Positions 33,884 to 43,000 of a stretch of DNA of 64,000 nucleotides are shown one piece after another; the stretch's first letter is position 1, and each line of letters opens with the position of its first letter. Under the pieces are notes generated by a model, which had not been told where the DNA came from, made no database searches, and was given only the letters and a program-made list of their open reading frames with translations. The translations under genes and the position numbers were made by a program. The stretch is from assembly GCF_009862265.1 (NCBI RefSeq), contig NZ_WWGX01000032.1:1-64000 (forward strand), in the 5' to 3' direction. This DNA is from Streptomyces sp. SID8352 (GTDB taxonomy: Bacteria; Actinomycetota; Actinomycetes; Streptomycetales; Streptomycetaceae).

Positions 33884-36115
33884 TCAGCCGCGTTCGAAGA
33901 ACTCCACCTCCGCCAGCGCCAGATGCCGGCCGCCGCCCAGGCCGACGGGCGAGCCCAGGACCAGGCGCACCGTCCGCACGTCGCTGATCCCCATGGGGAA
34001 GTACTGCGCGCCCGGCTTGTCGCTGAGGGTGATCCGCCGGTGTTCCGTCCCCCCGTCGCCCCGGGTGATCTCCAGCTTCAGCTCCAGCGCCCGTCCCTGG
34101 CGCGCGTACTCCTGCGCCTTCTTGGAGGGGCCGTTGAAGACGGACAGCTCGAACAGCCGGAACGGCTTGCCGAAGGTGTACGTCACCTCCGCGCCCGGCC
34201 CGGACACCCCCCAGTAGCGGTTGCTCAGCCCGTCCATGGTGTTGGCCGCCGGGTACCCGGGCAGCTCCTCGCTGGCCTCGACGGACACGGGGGTGATGGC
34301 CCTGGGCTTGCTCGTCTTGTCCCGCACGTCCTCGTACAGCGCGCGTCCGGCCGGGACCAGCAGCACACCGGCCACGGCGAGGCCCGCGACGAGGGCCAGG
34401 ACCACCAGCAGCCGCACCCCCCGGCCCGAACTCGCCCGCACCCGGCGGCGGAACGGCCACACGGTCCGCCACCAGGGCAGCGGGGCGGGCTTCGCGGCCT
34501 GGTTCAGCGGGGTCGCGCAGCGGCGGCAGAACCGGCGGCCCACCGGGTTGGGCGTCCCGCAGGAGGGGCACGGCGGCCCGGTCACCTCGTCCGGTACGGG
34601 CACGGGGCGCACGGTCGGCCGGGCCGCCACGGGCTTCGCCGGCCGCACCGGCATCACGGGCTCCGGCGCGGACCGCGCGGGCGCGGACGGCGGCGACGGC
34701 GCGGGGGCGGACGGGGAACGGGGGCCGGGACTGTCCGGGGCGCCCGCCGTCCCGGGGACGGAACCGCTCCGCGGGACGGAGGGCGCCTCCGGGGCGGGGC
34801 GGCGCGCGGGGGGTGGGGAGGCGGTGGGCGCGGGGGCGGCGTCCGGGCCCGTGCCGGCGGCCCGGGTCCCGAGGCCGGGGTCCGTGCGCCCGGGGCGGGG
34901 CTCGGGACGTCCGGGGTCGGCGGCGGGGTGGCCGGTGGCGGAGCCCAAGTCGCCCGAGGCGGGGCGGGGATGGTCGGAGCCCGAGCCGGGGCCGTTGCCG
35001 GGGTGTCCGGAGCCGCCCCGGTGGCGGACCCGCCCCGCCAGCCGGGCGCGCAGCGACGCGCCGCGGGACGGCGGGGTGGACTGCGGGGTGGACGGCGGCG
35101 CGGTGGACGGCCGGGGGATACGGGACGGGGGCACGGCGTCCCCGTCCCCGCCACCGGTCCCGCTCGCGTCCCCGTCCTCCTCGCCGGTGCCGCCCGCGTC
35201 CCCGTCACCGGTGGCGCTCCCCGTGCGGTCGCCGTTCCCGTCCGGAACCGGCGCGGGCCCCGGCCGGGTCCCGGGGACGGCCCCCGGCGGAGCGCCGCCC
35301 GCGACGGCCGCACCGGTACCGGAGGCGGCACCGGGAAGGGACGCGGGACCGCCCGGAGCGGTCACCGGACCTGAGGACGGACCGGGGGACCGGACCGGAG
35401 GCGCCTCCTGGGACTCCCCGGTGGACTCCCCCGGCCCCGGGGCCGGTTCAGGGGCGGGAACCGAAATCGGATCGGGGACCGCGAGGGCGGAGGCCCCGGC
35501 GGCCGGACCAGCAGGCGGCCAGGCGGACGGACCGCGCACCCCGTGGGGCCCCGGGGCCACGTCCTCGTCCCGCCCCGGCCCGGCGTCCGCGCCCGGCCCC
35601 GCGTCCGGCCCCGCGTCCGGCCCCGGCATCGTGTCCTGACCCGCGTCGGGATGCCCACCCGAACCCCGGCCGGGACCCGCCGCCCCCGCCGCCCCGTCCG
35701 GCGAAGCCGCGGGCACGGCGGGCGAAGCCGCAGGCGCGGCGGGAGTCGTACCCGGCCGCCCGGCCGGGGCCGCCGTCGGCGCCGGGCCGGACGCCGACGG
35801 CCCGTTCCTCCCGCCCCGGCCCGGCAGTCCACCCGCGCCCGCGTCCGCACCCGGCGGGCCGCCCTCCCCCGTACCCGAGGGGCCGCCCTCCCCCGTGCCC
35901 GGCGCCCGGTCCGGCGCGGGTACCGGTGCGCCCACCGCACCGTCCGCAGACCCGCCCGGCGGCGCGCCCCTGCCGGGCCCGGCGTCCGGCGCCGACGGCT
36001 CCGGCCCCCCGTGGCGCGGCGGCGGGCTGTCCGACCAGCCCAGGTACGCGCCGCAGTTGCCGCAGAAGTCGTCCCCGGGGCCGTTGGACGCCCCGCACGC
36101 GGGACAGGCGCGCAT
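33884..36115 (-). CDS. cisA: CisA-like membrane anchor: zinc ribbons, disordered linker, TM, discoidin-like domain
   Basis: This 743-residue protein starts with a zinc ribbon (CPACGASNGPGDDFCGNC, residues 4-21). A disordered Pro/Gly/Ala-rich part of nearly 500 residues follows. A second ribbon (CPSCGTPNPVGRRFCRRC, about 515) precedes one membrane helix (about 565-590, VVLALVAGLAVAGVLLV). The outer C-terminal domain (about 600-743) looks like an F5/8-type, NADase-associated beta-sandwich (YPAANTMDGLSNRYWGVSG). In Streptomyces coelicolor a membrane protein with this kind of layout, CisA, links the cytoplasmic contractile particle to the membrane. The order here, last after the baseplate genes, matches. 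ATG 36115 follows GGAGGTGA. The gene symbol is by analogy. Confidence 0.8.
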   Translation of the reverse strand: MRACPACGASNGPGDDFCGNCGAYLGWSDSPPPRHGGPEPSAPDAGPGRGAPPGGSADGAVGAPVPAPDRAPGTGEGGPSGTGEGGPPGADAGAGGLPGRGGRNGPSASGPAPTAAPAGRPGTTPAAPAASPAVPAASPDGAAGAAGPGRGSGGHPDAGQDTMPGPDAGPDAGPGADAGPGRDEDVAPGPHGVRGPSAWPPAGPAAGASALAVPDPISVPAPEPAPGPGESTGESQEAPPVRSPGPSSGPVTAPGGPASLPGAASGTGAAVAGGAPPGAVPGTRPGPAPVPDGNGDRTGSATGDGDAGGTGEEDGDASGTGGGDGDAVPPSRIPRPSTAPPSTPQSTPPSRGASLRARLAGRVRHRGGSGHPGNGPGSGSDHPRPASGDLGSATGHPAADPGRPEPRPGRTDPGLGTRAAGTGPDAAPAPTASPPPARRPAPEAPSVPRSGSVPGTAGAPDSPGPRSPSAPAPSPPSAPARSAPEPVMPVRPAKPVAARPTVRPVPVPDEVTGPPCPSCGTPNPVGRRFCRRCATPLNQAAKPAPLPWWRTVWPFRRRVRASSGRGVRLLVVLALVAGLAVAGVLLVPAGRALYEDVRDKTSKPRAITPVSVEASEELPGYPAANTMDGLSNRYWGVSGPGAEVTYTFGKPFRLFELSVFNGPSKKAQEYARQGRALELKLEITRGDGGTEHRRITLSDKPGAQYFPMGISDVRTVRLVLGSPVGLGGGRHLALAEVEFFERG

Positions 36116-36119
36116 GGCG

Positions 36120-36695
36120 TCACCTCCCTTCGTCGGCGGGCGGCCCGGAAAGGATCTCCACCCGGCAGTCGGTGTGCACCGGGCACATCGCCCGGACGAT
36201 CCGGTGGACGCGGTCGGCGTCCACCGCGGTCCCCGGCGCGGTACCCGGGCCCGGCCAGACCCGGACCAGCGGCGGCGCGTCCGGCTCGGGCGGCGGCTCC
36301 GCGCCCGCCGTGCCCGACCAGAGCGCGCCCCCGTCCCCGGTGACGTCGGCGTCCACGCCGAGGGAGAGCCGCAGCGCCTCGACCAGTCCGCGCCGGGTGC
36401 CGCGCCACCGGTGCAGTTCCACCGCGCGGCCGACCGCCTCCCGGCGCACCGCCAGGGGGCGGCCGGGATCGTCGTCGGCGCCCACCCAGGACGCCAGCCA
36501 GACCAGGAAGTCGGCCGGGGCGAGACGCGGGTCGAGGTAGGCGGGCAGGTTGTCGAGGGTCGCGAAGACCGGGGCGAGGACCGTGTCCAGCCCGGCGGTG
36601 AACCGCTGCGCCAGGCCGTCCTCGGCGTACAGGGCGGGCAGCGCCTCGCCGATGGGGTGGCGGCTCGGCAGCCCCGGCACGGCGGCGCGGCTCAT
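36120..36695 (-). CDS. cis12: CIS baseplate protein, phage tail gpI-like
   Basis: This 191-residue protein has the N-terminal pattern of the phage tail protein I-like family: PSRHPIGEALPALYAEDGLA, AQRFTAGLDTVLAPVFATLD, PADFLVWLASWVGADDD and a conserved RWRGTRRGLVEALRL. It forms part of the baseplate wedge together with the J-like protein. ATG 36695 overlaps the stop of that gene (ATGA), and its own stop lies 4 bp before the CisA-like start, so the three are translated as one unit. The symbol follows the Afp/eCIS numbering. Confidence 0.87.
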   Translation of the reverse strand: MSRAAVPGLPSRHPIGEALPALYAEDGLAQRFTAGLDTVLAPVFATLDNLPAYLDPRLAPADFLVWLASWVGADDDPGRPLAVRREAVGRAVELHRWRGTRRGLVEALRLSLGVDADVTGDGGALWSGTAGAEPPPEPDAPPLVRVWPGPGTAPGTAVDADRVHRIVRAMCPVHTDCRVEILSGPPADEGR

Positions 36696-38650
36696 CCCCG
36701 CTCCTCCGGTCCGGCGGCGGCGGTGACCACGACCTGGTGCTGGTAGGAGAAAACCAGGGCGCCCGCGCCCAGGTCGATCCGGTCGACGGGGGCGCCGCGC
36801 CGGCCGGTGACGGGGTCGGCGGGGAACAGCCGGACGTCCTCCACCAGGGCGTTGCCCGCCGCGCGCTGGAGCACCCCGAAGACCTCCCCGTACTGCACGG
36901 GGCGCCCGAACGGCCAGCCGGTGCCGTCGGGGCCGCCGCGCAGCGGGTCGAGGTGGGCGAAGAGCGCGCCGAGCGCGGCCTCGCGCACCCGGTCGGTGTC
37001 GCCGGGCGCGGCCACCAGCCGGGCCACCACGGTGACACCCTGGTAGACCGGCGGCTCCACGACGAGCCGGGTGCCGATCAGCCGCCGTTCGTCGAGGCTC
37101 CCGGTGATCGCGCGGAGCACCTGCTCGGAGGGGATGAGCTGCTCGAAGCGGAGCCGGTCGCCCTCGTCGGGCGCCGCGTCCGGCACCACCAGCACCCGCA
37201 CCGCGCCCGCGCCGCCCGCCGGGAGGCAGCGCACCCGGCGCACCGAGGGCGCGGCCTGGCGGGCGATGGTCTCGTGGTCCTCGGCGGTCACCGCCCGCTC
37301 CTGCATGCGCAGCGCGTCCGGCGCCCGCAGCTTGGCGTTGGCGACGGTCTCCCCGGCGACGCCCCCGCGCGCGGCCTCCCGGTTGGTGACCCGGGCGATG
37401 TACGGGACGGAGCTGCGCAGCACGGAGACGGCGCCCCGGGCCACGTTGCCGGCCGGGCCGCCGCCGGTGCGGTAGCGGGCGACGCGGATCCGGGCGCCCT
37501 TGGCGGGGACGGCGCCCAGGTGGCGCAGGGTGCCGTCCGGTTCGCGCAGCACCGGCGGGAAGGCGAACTCGCCGGTGGTGGCGTCGACGCGGACGTGCCG
37601 GTCGCCGGGGGCGGAGCGGCCGAAGTGCTCCACCACCTCCCAGCGTTCCCAGCCGTCGGCCGAGGAGACCTCGACCAGCGGCGGTTCGCCGTCCAGCAGC
37701 ACGGGCGGCCGGTCGAGCCGGAACGTCTGCCCGGCGACCCCCTCCGAGGTGCCGAGCGGCACGTCGGTGACGGTCTCGGCGTGCTCGGCGGACATGGTGC
37801 CGCCGACGGTGAACACGGCGGCCTCCCGGACCGTCGGGGACTCGGAGTAGAAGGGCTGGCCCGGTTCGGGCTCGGTGACCCGGCAGCGCAGCCAGCCCGC
37901 CCGGGCGCCGCCGATCACCGACGCGGTGTGCCCGGCGGGCACGTGGACGATGATCTCGCCGGGCCGGTTGAGGCCGCCGGTGGTGTCGGTGCCGGTCTCG
38001 CAGGCCCGCCAGCCGCCGCCGTCCCACGCCTCCCACACCAGCGGGGGCTGGCGCGGGTCGACGCCGACGCCCTCGACGCGGCTGTCCAGGCGGACGGCGA
38101 CGACGCAGCGCGGCACCGCCACCGGCAGGCCGAACAGCAGGGCGTCGCCGGGCTCCGGGGCGGCCTGGAAGCACCGCACGTCGCGGCCCTCGTCGAGCAG
38201 TCCGGTCCGGTCGGTCTGCTCGCCGGAGCGGGGCGCGGTCACCAGCCGGACCAGTTCGCTGGGCACGATGCGCAGTTCGCCGGTGGTGGCGAAGACGACG
38301 GCGTCGTCGCTCTCGCCGCCCGCGGTGGTGACCTCGGTGCCCGGCGGCAGCACCACGGTGTCGGGCTGGGGCGCCGAGAGCCAGAAGTCGATCTCGGCCC
38401 CGGCGGCGGCCGGGGGGAACAGGCGGATGCCGAGCAGGTCGAGGAAGGCGGTGTAGTTCTTGTCCGGGACCCGGTTCAGCCGGTAGAGGAGCTGGTCGAC
38501 GAGGTGGGCGAAGGTCTCGATCAGGGTGACGCCCGGGTCGGAGACGTTGTGGTCGGTCCACTCCGGGGCGCGCTGCTGCACATACCGCTTGGCCTCGTCG
38601 ACGAGTTGCTGGAAGCGGCGGTCGTCCAGGTTGGGGGAGGGGAGGGCCAT
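36692..38650 (-). CDS. cis11: CIS baseplate wedge protein, gpJ/gp6-like
   Basis: This 652-residue protein starts with LDDRRFQQLVDEAKRYV and PGVTLIETFAHLVDQLLYRL, the N-terminus usual for putative baseplate assembly proteins. It also contains the core segment ALRMQERAVTAEDHETIARQ. Two copies of such wedge proteins normally surround the spike and connect to the sheath. ATG 38650 shares its bases with the stop of the gp25-like gene (TGATG), and the stop overlaps the gpI-like start. Length and order agree with Afp11-type proteins of contractile injection systems. Confidence 0.9.
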   Translation of the reverse strand: MALPSPNLDDRRFQQLVDEAKRYVQQRAPEWTDHNVSDPGVTLIETFAHLVDQLLYRLNRVPDKNYTAFLDLLGIRLFPPAAAGAEIDFWLSAPQPDTVVLPPGTEVTTAGGESDDAVVFATTGELRIVPSELVRLVTAPRSGEQTDRTGLLDEGRDVRCFQAAPEPGDALLFGLPVAVPRCVVAVRLDSRVEGVGVDPRQPPLVWEAWDGGGWRACETGTDTTGGLNRPGEIIVHVPAGHTASVIGGARAGWLRCRVTEPEPGQPFYSESPTVREAAVFTVGGTMSAEHAETVTDVPLGTSEGVAGQTFRLDRPPVLLDGEPPLVEVSSADGWERWEVVEHFGRSAPGDRHVRVDATTGEFAFPPVLREPDGTLRHLGAVPAKGARIRVARYRTGGGPAGNVARGAVSVLRSSVPYIARVTNREAARGGVAGETVANAKLRAPDALRMQERAVTAEDHETIARQAAPSVRRVRCLPAGGAGAVRVLVVPDAAPDEGDRLRFEQLIPSEQVLRAITGSLDERRLIGTRLVVEPPVYQGVTVVARLVAAPGDTDRVREAALGALFAHLDPLRGGPDGTGWPFGRPVQYGEVFGVLQRAAGNALVEDVRLFPADPVTGRRGAPVDRIDLGAGALVFSYQHQVVVTAAAGPEERG

Positions 38651-39069
38651 CAGCCGGCGCCCCGTTCCCCGGTGCCCTCGGAGGGGATCGTGTAGAAGGG
38701 GAAGACAAGGTTGCGGGGGTCGTTGGTGGAGCGCACGGTGTAGTGGACGTCGATGTAGAGGGTGCCGGCCTCGACGGCGTCGAAGGCGACCACCACGTCG
38801 TCCACGGCGATGCGCGGTTCCCACCGCTCCAGCGCGGAGCGCACCTGGCGGGCGACGCGTCCGGCGGTGGCGCCGTCGCCCGGCGCGAAGACGTAGTCGT
38901 GGATGCCGCAGCCGAAGTCGGGGCGCATGGGGCGCTCGCCGGGCGCGGTGCCGAGGACGAGGCGGATGGCCTCCTCGATCTCCCGGTCCCGTTCGACCAG
39001 CGCGATGCCGCCGGTCGGGCCGACGCGCAGCGGGAAGGCCCAGCCGCGGCCGACGAACCGCTCGCTCAT
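38650..39069 (-). CDS. cis9: CIS baseplate wedge protein, gp25-like
   Basis: This 139-residue protein has the compact gp25/lysozyme-related fold pattern: EREIEEAIRLVLGTAPGERP-like residues (here VERDREIEEAIRLVLGTAPG) and MRPDFGCGIHDYVF, with DDVVVAFDAVEAG further on. gp25 proteins contact the sheath base and hold the wedge. ATG 39069 is used; GTG 39072 directly before it would add one residue, and both overlap the PAAR stop. Confidence 0.92.
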   Translation of the reverse strand: MSERFVGRGWAFPLRVGPTGGIALVERDREIEEAIRLVLGTAPGERPMRPDFGCGIHDYVFAPGDGATAGRVARQVRSALERWEPRIAVDDVVVAFDAVEAGTLYIDVHYTVRSTNDPRNLVFPFYTIPSEGTGERGAG

Positions 39070-39386
39070 CACAGGCCCCCGATCCGCACACTCTGGGCGC
39101 CGGTCAGGATGGTGGCCCCGCAGGCGGTGCGGTCACCGGCCCGCGCGGCCGGGAGCCCGCCCACGAGCACCGCGCCCCCGACGGCGGCGGCCGGGGAGGG
39201 CAGCACCACGTCGGCGGGGCCGAGGGCGGCGTGCGGGGGGAGCGGGCAGACGTGCAGGCTGCCCACGACGGCGGCGGGCAGACCGCCGATCAGCACCGTC
39301 GCCACGGCCGCGGCGGCACCGGGCGGCGGGGTGGTGATCAGACCGCCGTGACTGGTGGGGTCACCGGTACGGGCTGCGGCTGGCAT
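39069..39386 (-). CDS. cis10: PAAR-type spike tip protein
   Basis: This 105-residue protein has the PAAR pattern of repeated Pro-Ala-Ala-Arg-like turns: MPAAARTGDPTSHGG, TVLIGGLPAAVVGSLHVC, AVLVGGLPAARAGDRTAC and TGAQSVRIGGL. Two Cys and several His residues could bind the single metal at the tip. It caps the VgrG-like spike. Its stop overlaps the gp25-like start. A 310-bp gap separates it from the spike gene. Confidence 0.93.
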   Translation of the reverse strand: MPAAARTGDPTSHGGLITTPPPGAAAAVATVLIGGLPAAVVGSLHVCPLPPHAALGPADVVLPSPAAAVGGAVLVGGLPAARAGDRTACGATILTGAQSVRIGGL

Positions 39387-39696
39387 GCGGCACTCCTAGC
39401 GGGAGGTCCCGGACCCGGGGGTCCGGAGCACGGTCACGGATCGAGGACACGGTCGCGGTCGCGGCCGGGCCCGGCGGCGCGGTCCGCCCCGGAACCGGCG
39501 GGACGGGGAGAAGGCGCCCGGCCCACGCGCCACCGGTGCCGCCGCGCGCGGACGGCGGAGGGGGAGCGACGGGAACGGCGGGCTCCGGGCCGGGTACGGC
39601 GGGCTCGGACACGGCGGGCGCGGAGGCCGTGGACGCGGGCAAGGTGAACACGGGGGCGACGGGCGCGGGGGCGGCGGGCACGGGCACGGGGCCGCC
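39387..39696 (-). other. 310-bp gap between PAAR and spike genes
   Basis: This is unusual in an otherwise tightly packed operon. A minus-strand frame of 108 residues starting at 39687 crosses it (Ala/Pro/Val-rich, FTLPASTASAPAVSEPAVPG) and runs 26 bp into the PAAR gene in another frame. It could be a low-complexity peptide gene or just spacer DNA. No RBS of note was seen. Confidence 0.35.
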
Positions 39697-41523
39697 TCAG
39701 TTGATCCGGACGAGGCGGGCCTTGAGGACGCCCAGCAGGCCGCCGTCCACGGTGACGTCCGACGTGCCGGAGACCTTCACCGACCGGCCGCCGACCGTGA
39801 CCGCGCCGGTGGCGTCGAGGTCCACCCGGGCGCCCCGCACGGTCACCCCGCCGCGCCCCGCGTCCAGCGTGATGCCGTCCTTGTCGAGCAGGACCGAGGT
39901 CAGCGCCCGGCCCCGCCCGGCGTACACCGTCAGCTCGATCCGGTCCCGCCGGTCGTCCAGGCGCACCTCGAGGCGTTCGTCGCCGGTCATCAGCCGCAGC
40001 CCGGACGGCCCCGGCGCGGGGGCGTCCAGCAGCTCCACCCGGTGGCCCGAACGGGACACCACGGAGCGGCGGTTGATCCTGCCGCTGGTGGAGTCGACCA
40101 GCGGCACGTCGTGCGGGGAGGGCCCGTCGACGCCGTTGTAGAGCCCGCCGATGACGTACGGGCTGTCCAGGAGCCCCTGTTCGAAGCCGACCAGGACCTC
40201 GTCGTTGACCTCCGGGCTGACCACGCCCCCGCCGCCCTTGCCGCCCCACTGCACGGTGCGCACCCAGTCCGTGGTGTACGTGTCGTCGAGCCACGGGAAC
40301 CGCAGCCGCACCGCGCCGCGCTCGGTGCGGCCGGGTTCGCGGACGTCGGTCACCACGCCGATCGCCAGGCCCGGCATCCGGGGCCCCCGGTCCGGCCCGG
40401 CCGCGGCACCGCCGACCAGTCCCGTCAGCGAGCGGTCCGGGCTGGCACTGACCCAGACCGTCGTGCGGTAGCCGCCGTGCGGCTCCAGGACGTGCTGCAC
40501 CGCCGTCGTCGTGTAGCGGCCGGAGAACGCCTGCCCGACGTTGCCGAGCGCGACCGGTTCCCCCGCCCGCAGCCGCGGGTTGCCCTCCACCACGGCCTCC
40601 AGTTCGGCGAAGCCCGCGCTGACCCGGGCGGCCACCGCGTCCGCGACCGCGGCGGTCTCGGCCTGCGTGCCGTACGGGGTGTCGGCCACCGTCATCTTCG
40701 CCGCCGCGCCGAACCGGGCGGACACCGCCGGGCCCAGCCCCGGCACCGCCGTCTCGCTGTCCACCGAGCGCTGCCGGGAGACCAGCGGCCGCTTGGTGGT
40801 GACGTCCCAGCCGCGCACCTCCACCTGCGAGGCGCCGTCCGACGCCGACAGCGAGGCCCGCAGCGCCAGCAGGTTCCGCCCGTACTCCAGCACCATCGGA
40901 TCCCGGTTCGCCGGCGTGGACGGCGCGGGCGCCCCCGAGGCCGGGCGCGGCCGGGTGAACTGGAGCACCCCCTGGTCGTCCACGCGCACCTGGGCGCCGC
41001 TCTCCCCCGCGAGGTGCTGGAGAAAGTCCCAGTCGGAGACGTTGGCCTGCGAGAGCTGCCGGTAGGTGACCGGAGCGGCCTGCACCTTGCCGCAGGACAG
41101 CCCGGCCCCGGCCGCTACCTTGCGGACGATGGCCGCCGCCGTCATGTTCCGGAAGGCCACCACCTTGCGGCCGCGCTGGAGGCGGTGCGCCTTGGACAGG
41201 GCGCGCACCACCGTGAAGGAGCCCGTGCGGTCCCGGTCCAGCTCCAGGGCCGTCACCTCGCCGCTGAACAGCCGCTCCCGCCCCTGGCCGGACGCCGTCA
41301 CCACGGAGACCCGCAGCGGGACGCCGATGGTGACCCCGGTCGCCCGCAGGAACTCGTGGTCGGGATCGCGGAAGGTGAGCACCGCCGCGTCGGGCAGGCC
41401 CACGTTCTCGTCCACCACGCAGTGCACGAGCTGCGCCGCCCAGACCGGGGGCAGTTCACCGGGCGCCTCCACGACCGGGTCCGCCGCGAACGACCGCCCG
41501 CCCGTCGTCTCCGTCCCGCTCAC
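39697..41523 (-). CDS. cis8: CIS central spike protein, VgrG/gp27-gp5-like
   Basis: This 608-residue protein has an N-terminal gp27-like part with DWDFLQHLAGESGAQVRVDD (about 170-190). An OB-like gp5 domain follows (IGVVTDVREPGRTERGAVRL, then WVRTVQWGGKGGGGVVSPEV) and VLVGFEQGLLDSPYVIGGLY. The C-terminus has repeated beta turns (VTVRGARVDLDATGAVTVGG) forming the trimeric needle. It is the puncturing hub that carries the PAAR tip. GTG 41523 overlaps the LysM gene stop. No extra toxin domain follows the needle. Confidence 0.93.
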   Translation of the reverse strand: MSGTETTGGRSFAADPVVEAPGELPPVWAAQLVHCVVDENVGLPDAAVLTFRDPDHEFLRATGVTIGVPLRVSVVTASGQGRERLFSGEVTALELDRDRTGSFTVVRALSKAHRLQRGRKVVAFRNMTAAAIVRKVAAGAGLSCGKVQAAPVTYRQLSQANVSDWDFLQHLAGESGAQVRVDDQGVLQFTRPRPASGAPAPSTPANRDPMVLEYGRNLLALRASLSASDGASQVEVRGWDVTTKRPLVSRQRSVDSETAVPGLGPAVSARFGAAAKMTVADTPYGTQAETAAVADAVAARVSAGFAELEAVVEGNPRLRAGEPVALGNVGQAFSGRYTTTAVQHVLEPHGGYRTTVWVSASPDRSLTGLVGGAAAGPDRGPRMPGLAIGVVTDVREPGRTERGAVRLRFPWLDDTYTTDWVRTVQWGGKGGGGVVSPEVNDEVLVGFEQGLLDSPYVIGGLYNGVDGPSPHDVPLVDSTSGRINRRSVVSRSGHRVELLDAPAPGPSGLRLMTGDERLEVRLDDRRDRIELTVYAGRGRALTSVLLDKDGITLDAGRGGVTVRGARVDLDATGAVTVGGRSVKVSGTSDVTVDGGLLGVLKARLVRIN

Positions 41524-42242
41524 CGTTCCTCCTCGCCCGCTTCGTCCCGCAGCGCCGGCACCACCAGTTCGGTGCCGGGCACGAGCGCCATCGGGTCGTC
41601 GATTCCGTTGGCCTCCGCGATCACCCGCCAGACCGTCGCGTCGCCGTACTCCCGCCAGGCCAGCAGCGCCAGGCTGTCGCCGGCCACCACGGTGTGCGTG
41701 CTGCGGGCGGTGCGCGCGCCGGAGGTGGGGTTCTGGCCGCGCGGGTCGACGCTGGCCTCCTCGATGGACAGCGCGCAGGTGGCCCGCAGCGGCTTCCCGT
41801 CCACGTCGAACAGGGTGTAGGTGACCGAGAGGCTGGAGAGCACCCCGTCGAAGGCGGTGGTCCGGGCGGTGCCCCACTCGAACCGCACCCACGGGCTGGC
41901 CGGCTTCTTGCGGCCCAGGCTGGCCGGGGTCGGCACACACGCCTTCATCAGCTTCTCCACCGCCTGCTCCACGGCGTCGTCGTGGGTGGCGGTGGCGTCG
42001 AGGAACACCTCCAGGCTCAGCTCGCGCGGACCGCTGCCGACGAACTCGGGCAGCGCCGACTGGCCCGCCATCCGGGACGGGGAGCGGCGCCACTCGGTGG
42101 TCTTGCGCAGTTGGAGGGTGGAGGGGTTGAACTGGAGGTCCAGCCGCGCGATGGTCCCGCCGGGCTTCGCGCCGACCGAGGCGGGGGGCTCCTGAAGGGT
42201 GAGCTGAGCCCGGGCCCGGCTGGCGCGGACCGCTGGGGACAT
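41520..42242 (-). CDS. cis7: LysM-domain baseplate adaptor (gp53-like)
   Basis: This 240-residue protein has an N-terminal part with LQFNPSTLQLRKTTEWRR and DGVLSSLSVTYTLFDVDGKP, then a C-terminal LysM (about 180-228) starting HTVVAGDSLALLAWREYGD. In phage tails and CIS this protein links the inner tube to the spike. ATG 42242 follows AAGGAG at seven bases. It overlaps the spike gene. A roughly 98-bp gap with GGTCGGATCGGGTCGGATCG repeats separates it from the tube gene. Confidence 0.92.
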   Translation of the reverse strand: MSPAVRASRARAQLTLQEPPASVGAKPGGTIARLDLQFNPSTLQLRKTTEWRRSPSRMAGQSALPEFVGSGPRELSLEVFLDATATHDDAVEQAVEKLMKACVPTPASLGRKKPASPWVRFEWGTARTTAFDGVLSSLSVTYTLFDVDGKPLRATCALSIEEASVDPRGQNPTSGARTARSTHTVVAGDSLALLAWREYGDATVWRVIAEANGIDDPMALVPGTELVVPALRDEAGEEER

Positions 42243-42340
42243 GGCGGGGACTCCTTTCGGTCGGGTCGGATCGGGTCGGATCGGGTCGGAGGTTCCGGGG
42301 AGGCGGTCGGCACGGGCGCCGGGGCGCGCGGCGGCGCCGG

Positions 42341-42766
42341 TCAGGAGGGGCGGAGGCCCTCGTGGGCGATCTCCAGCGTCTCCACCGCCGCCCTGGAGTC
42401 GGCGGGGTCGAAGGACGGCCCCTGCCAGCGCACCGGGACGATCCCGAACACCTGCCAGCCGATGATCCGCGTCAGGTCCGGGCGGAGCGCCACGATCTCG
42501 CCGTCCTTGGGCTCCACCCGCCGCAGCGTCTCGTCCAGCCAGCGGCCGATCTTCGCGGTGTCGGCGGTGACCGGCCGGGTGAGCGTGATGTTGGACCACG
42601 TCACCCGGCCGGGGAGCTGCCAGGTGAACCCGTTGTTGCCGCCCTCGGCATAGCTCTCCATCTCGACCTCGGCTCCCATGCCGGAGCAGGTGTGGAAGGC
42701 GCCCAGGTCATTGCCGCCGATCGCGAGCCGGAAGAACACGCTCGTCGCGAAGATGCTGTCCGTCAT
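42341..42766 (-). CDS. cis5: CIS tube protein, second copy (initiator-type)
   Basis: This 141-residue protein of the gp19-like tail tube family has FATSVFFRLAIGGNDLGAFH, CSGMGAEVEMESYAEGG and VETLEIAHEGLRP. A second tube paralogue next to the LysM/spike genes usually forms the first tube ring on the baseplate. The main tube gene is at 47562. ATG 42766 is the start. Confidence 0.9.
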   Translation of the reverse strand: MTDSIFATSVFFRLAIGGNDLGAFHTCSGMGAEVEMESYAEGGNNGFTWQLPGRVTWSNITLTRPVTADTAKIGRWLDETLRRVEPKDGEIVALRPDLTRIIGWQVFGIVPVRWQGPSFDPADSRAAVETLEIAHEGLRPS

Positions 42767-42884
42767 GGGCCGTTCCCCGTTCTCCGTTCCCCGTCGCGCG
42801 GCGCCGTCGCCGTGCCGTTGGTCGTCCTGCGCTGCCGTTCCGTGCGGTGCTGCCGCCCTGCGGTGTCGCGGTCGGGCGGTCGTG

Positions 42885-42953
42885 CGTGTCGCGGTCGGGC
42901 TGCCGAGCGTGTCGCGGTCGGGCTGCCGAGCGTGTCGCGGTCGTGCGGTGCCG
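42885..42953. repeat. 23-bp tandem repeat upstream of the second tube gene
   Basis: CGTGTCGCGGTCGGGCTGCCGAG begins at 42885 and 42908, and a third, shortened copy begins at 42931. A related GGTGTCGCGGTCGGGCGGTCG lies just before at 42862. They lie in the 234-bp gap between the large disordered-protein gene and the second tube gene. Confidence 0.85.
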
Positions 42954-43000
42954 GGCCCCGGGGGGCCGGGCCCGTGCGCCCGTCGGTGTCGGCGGCGCCG

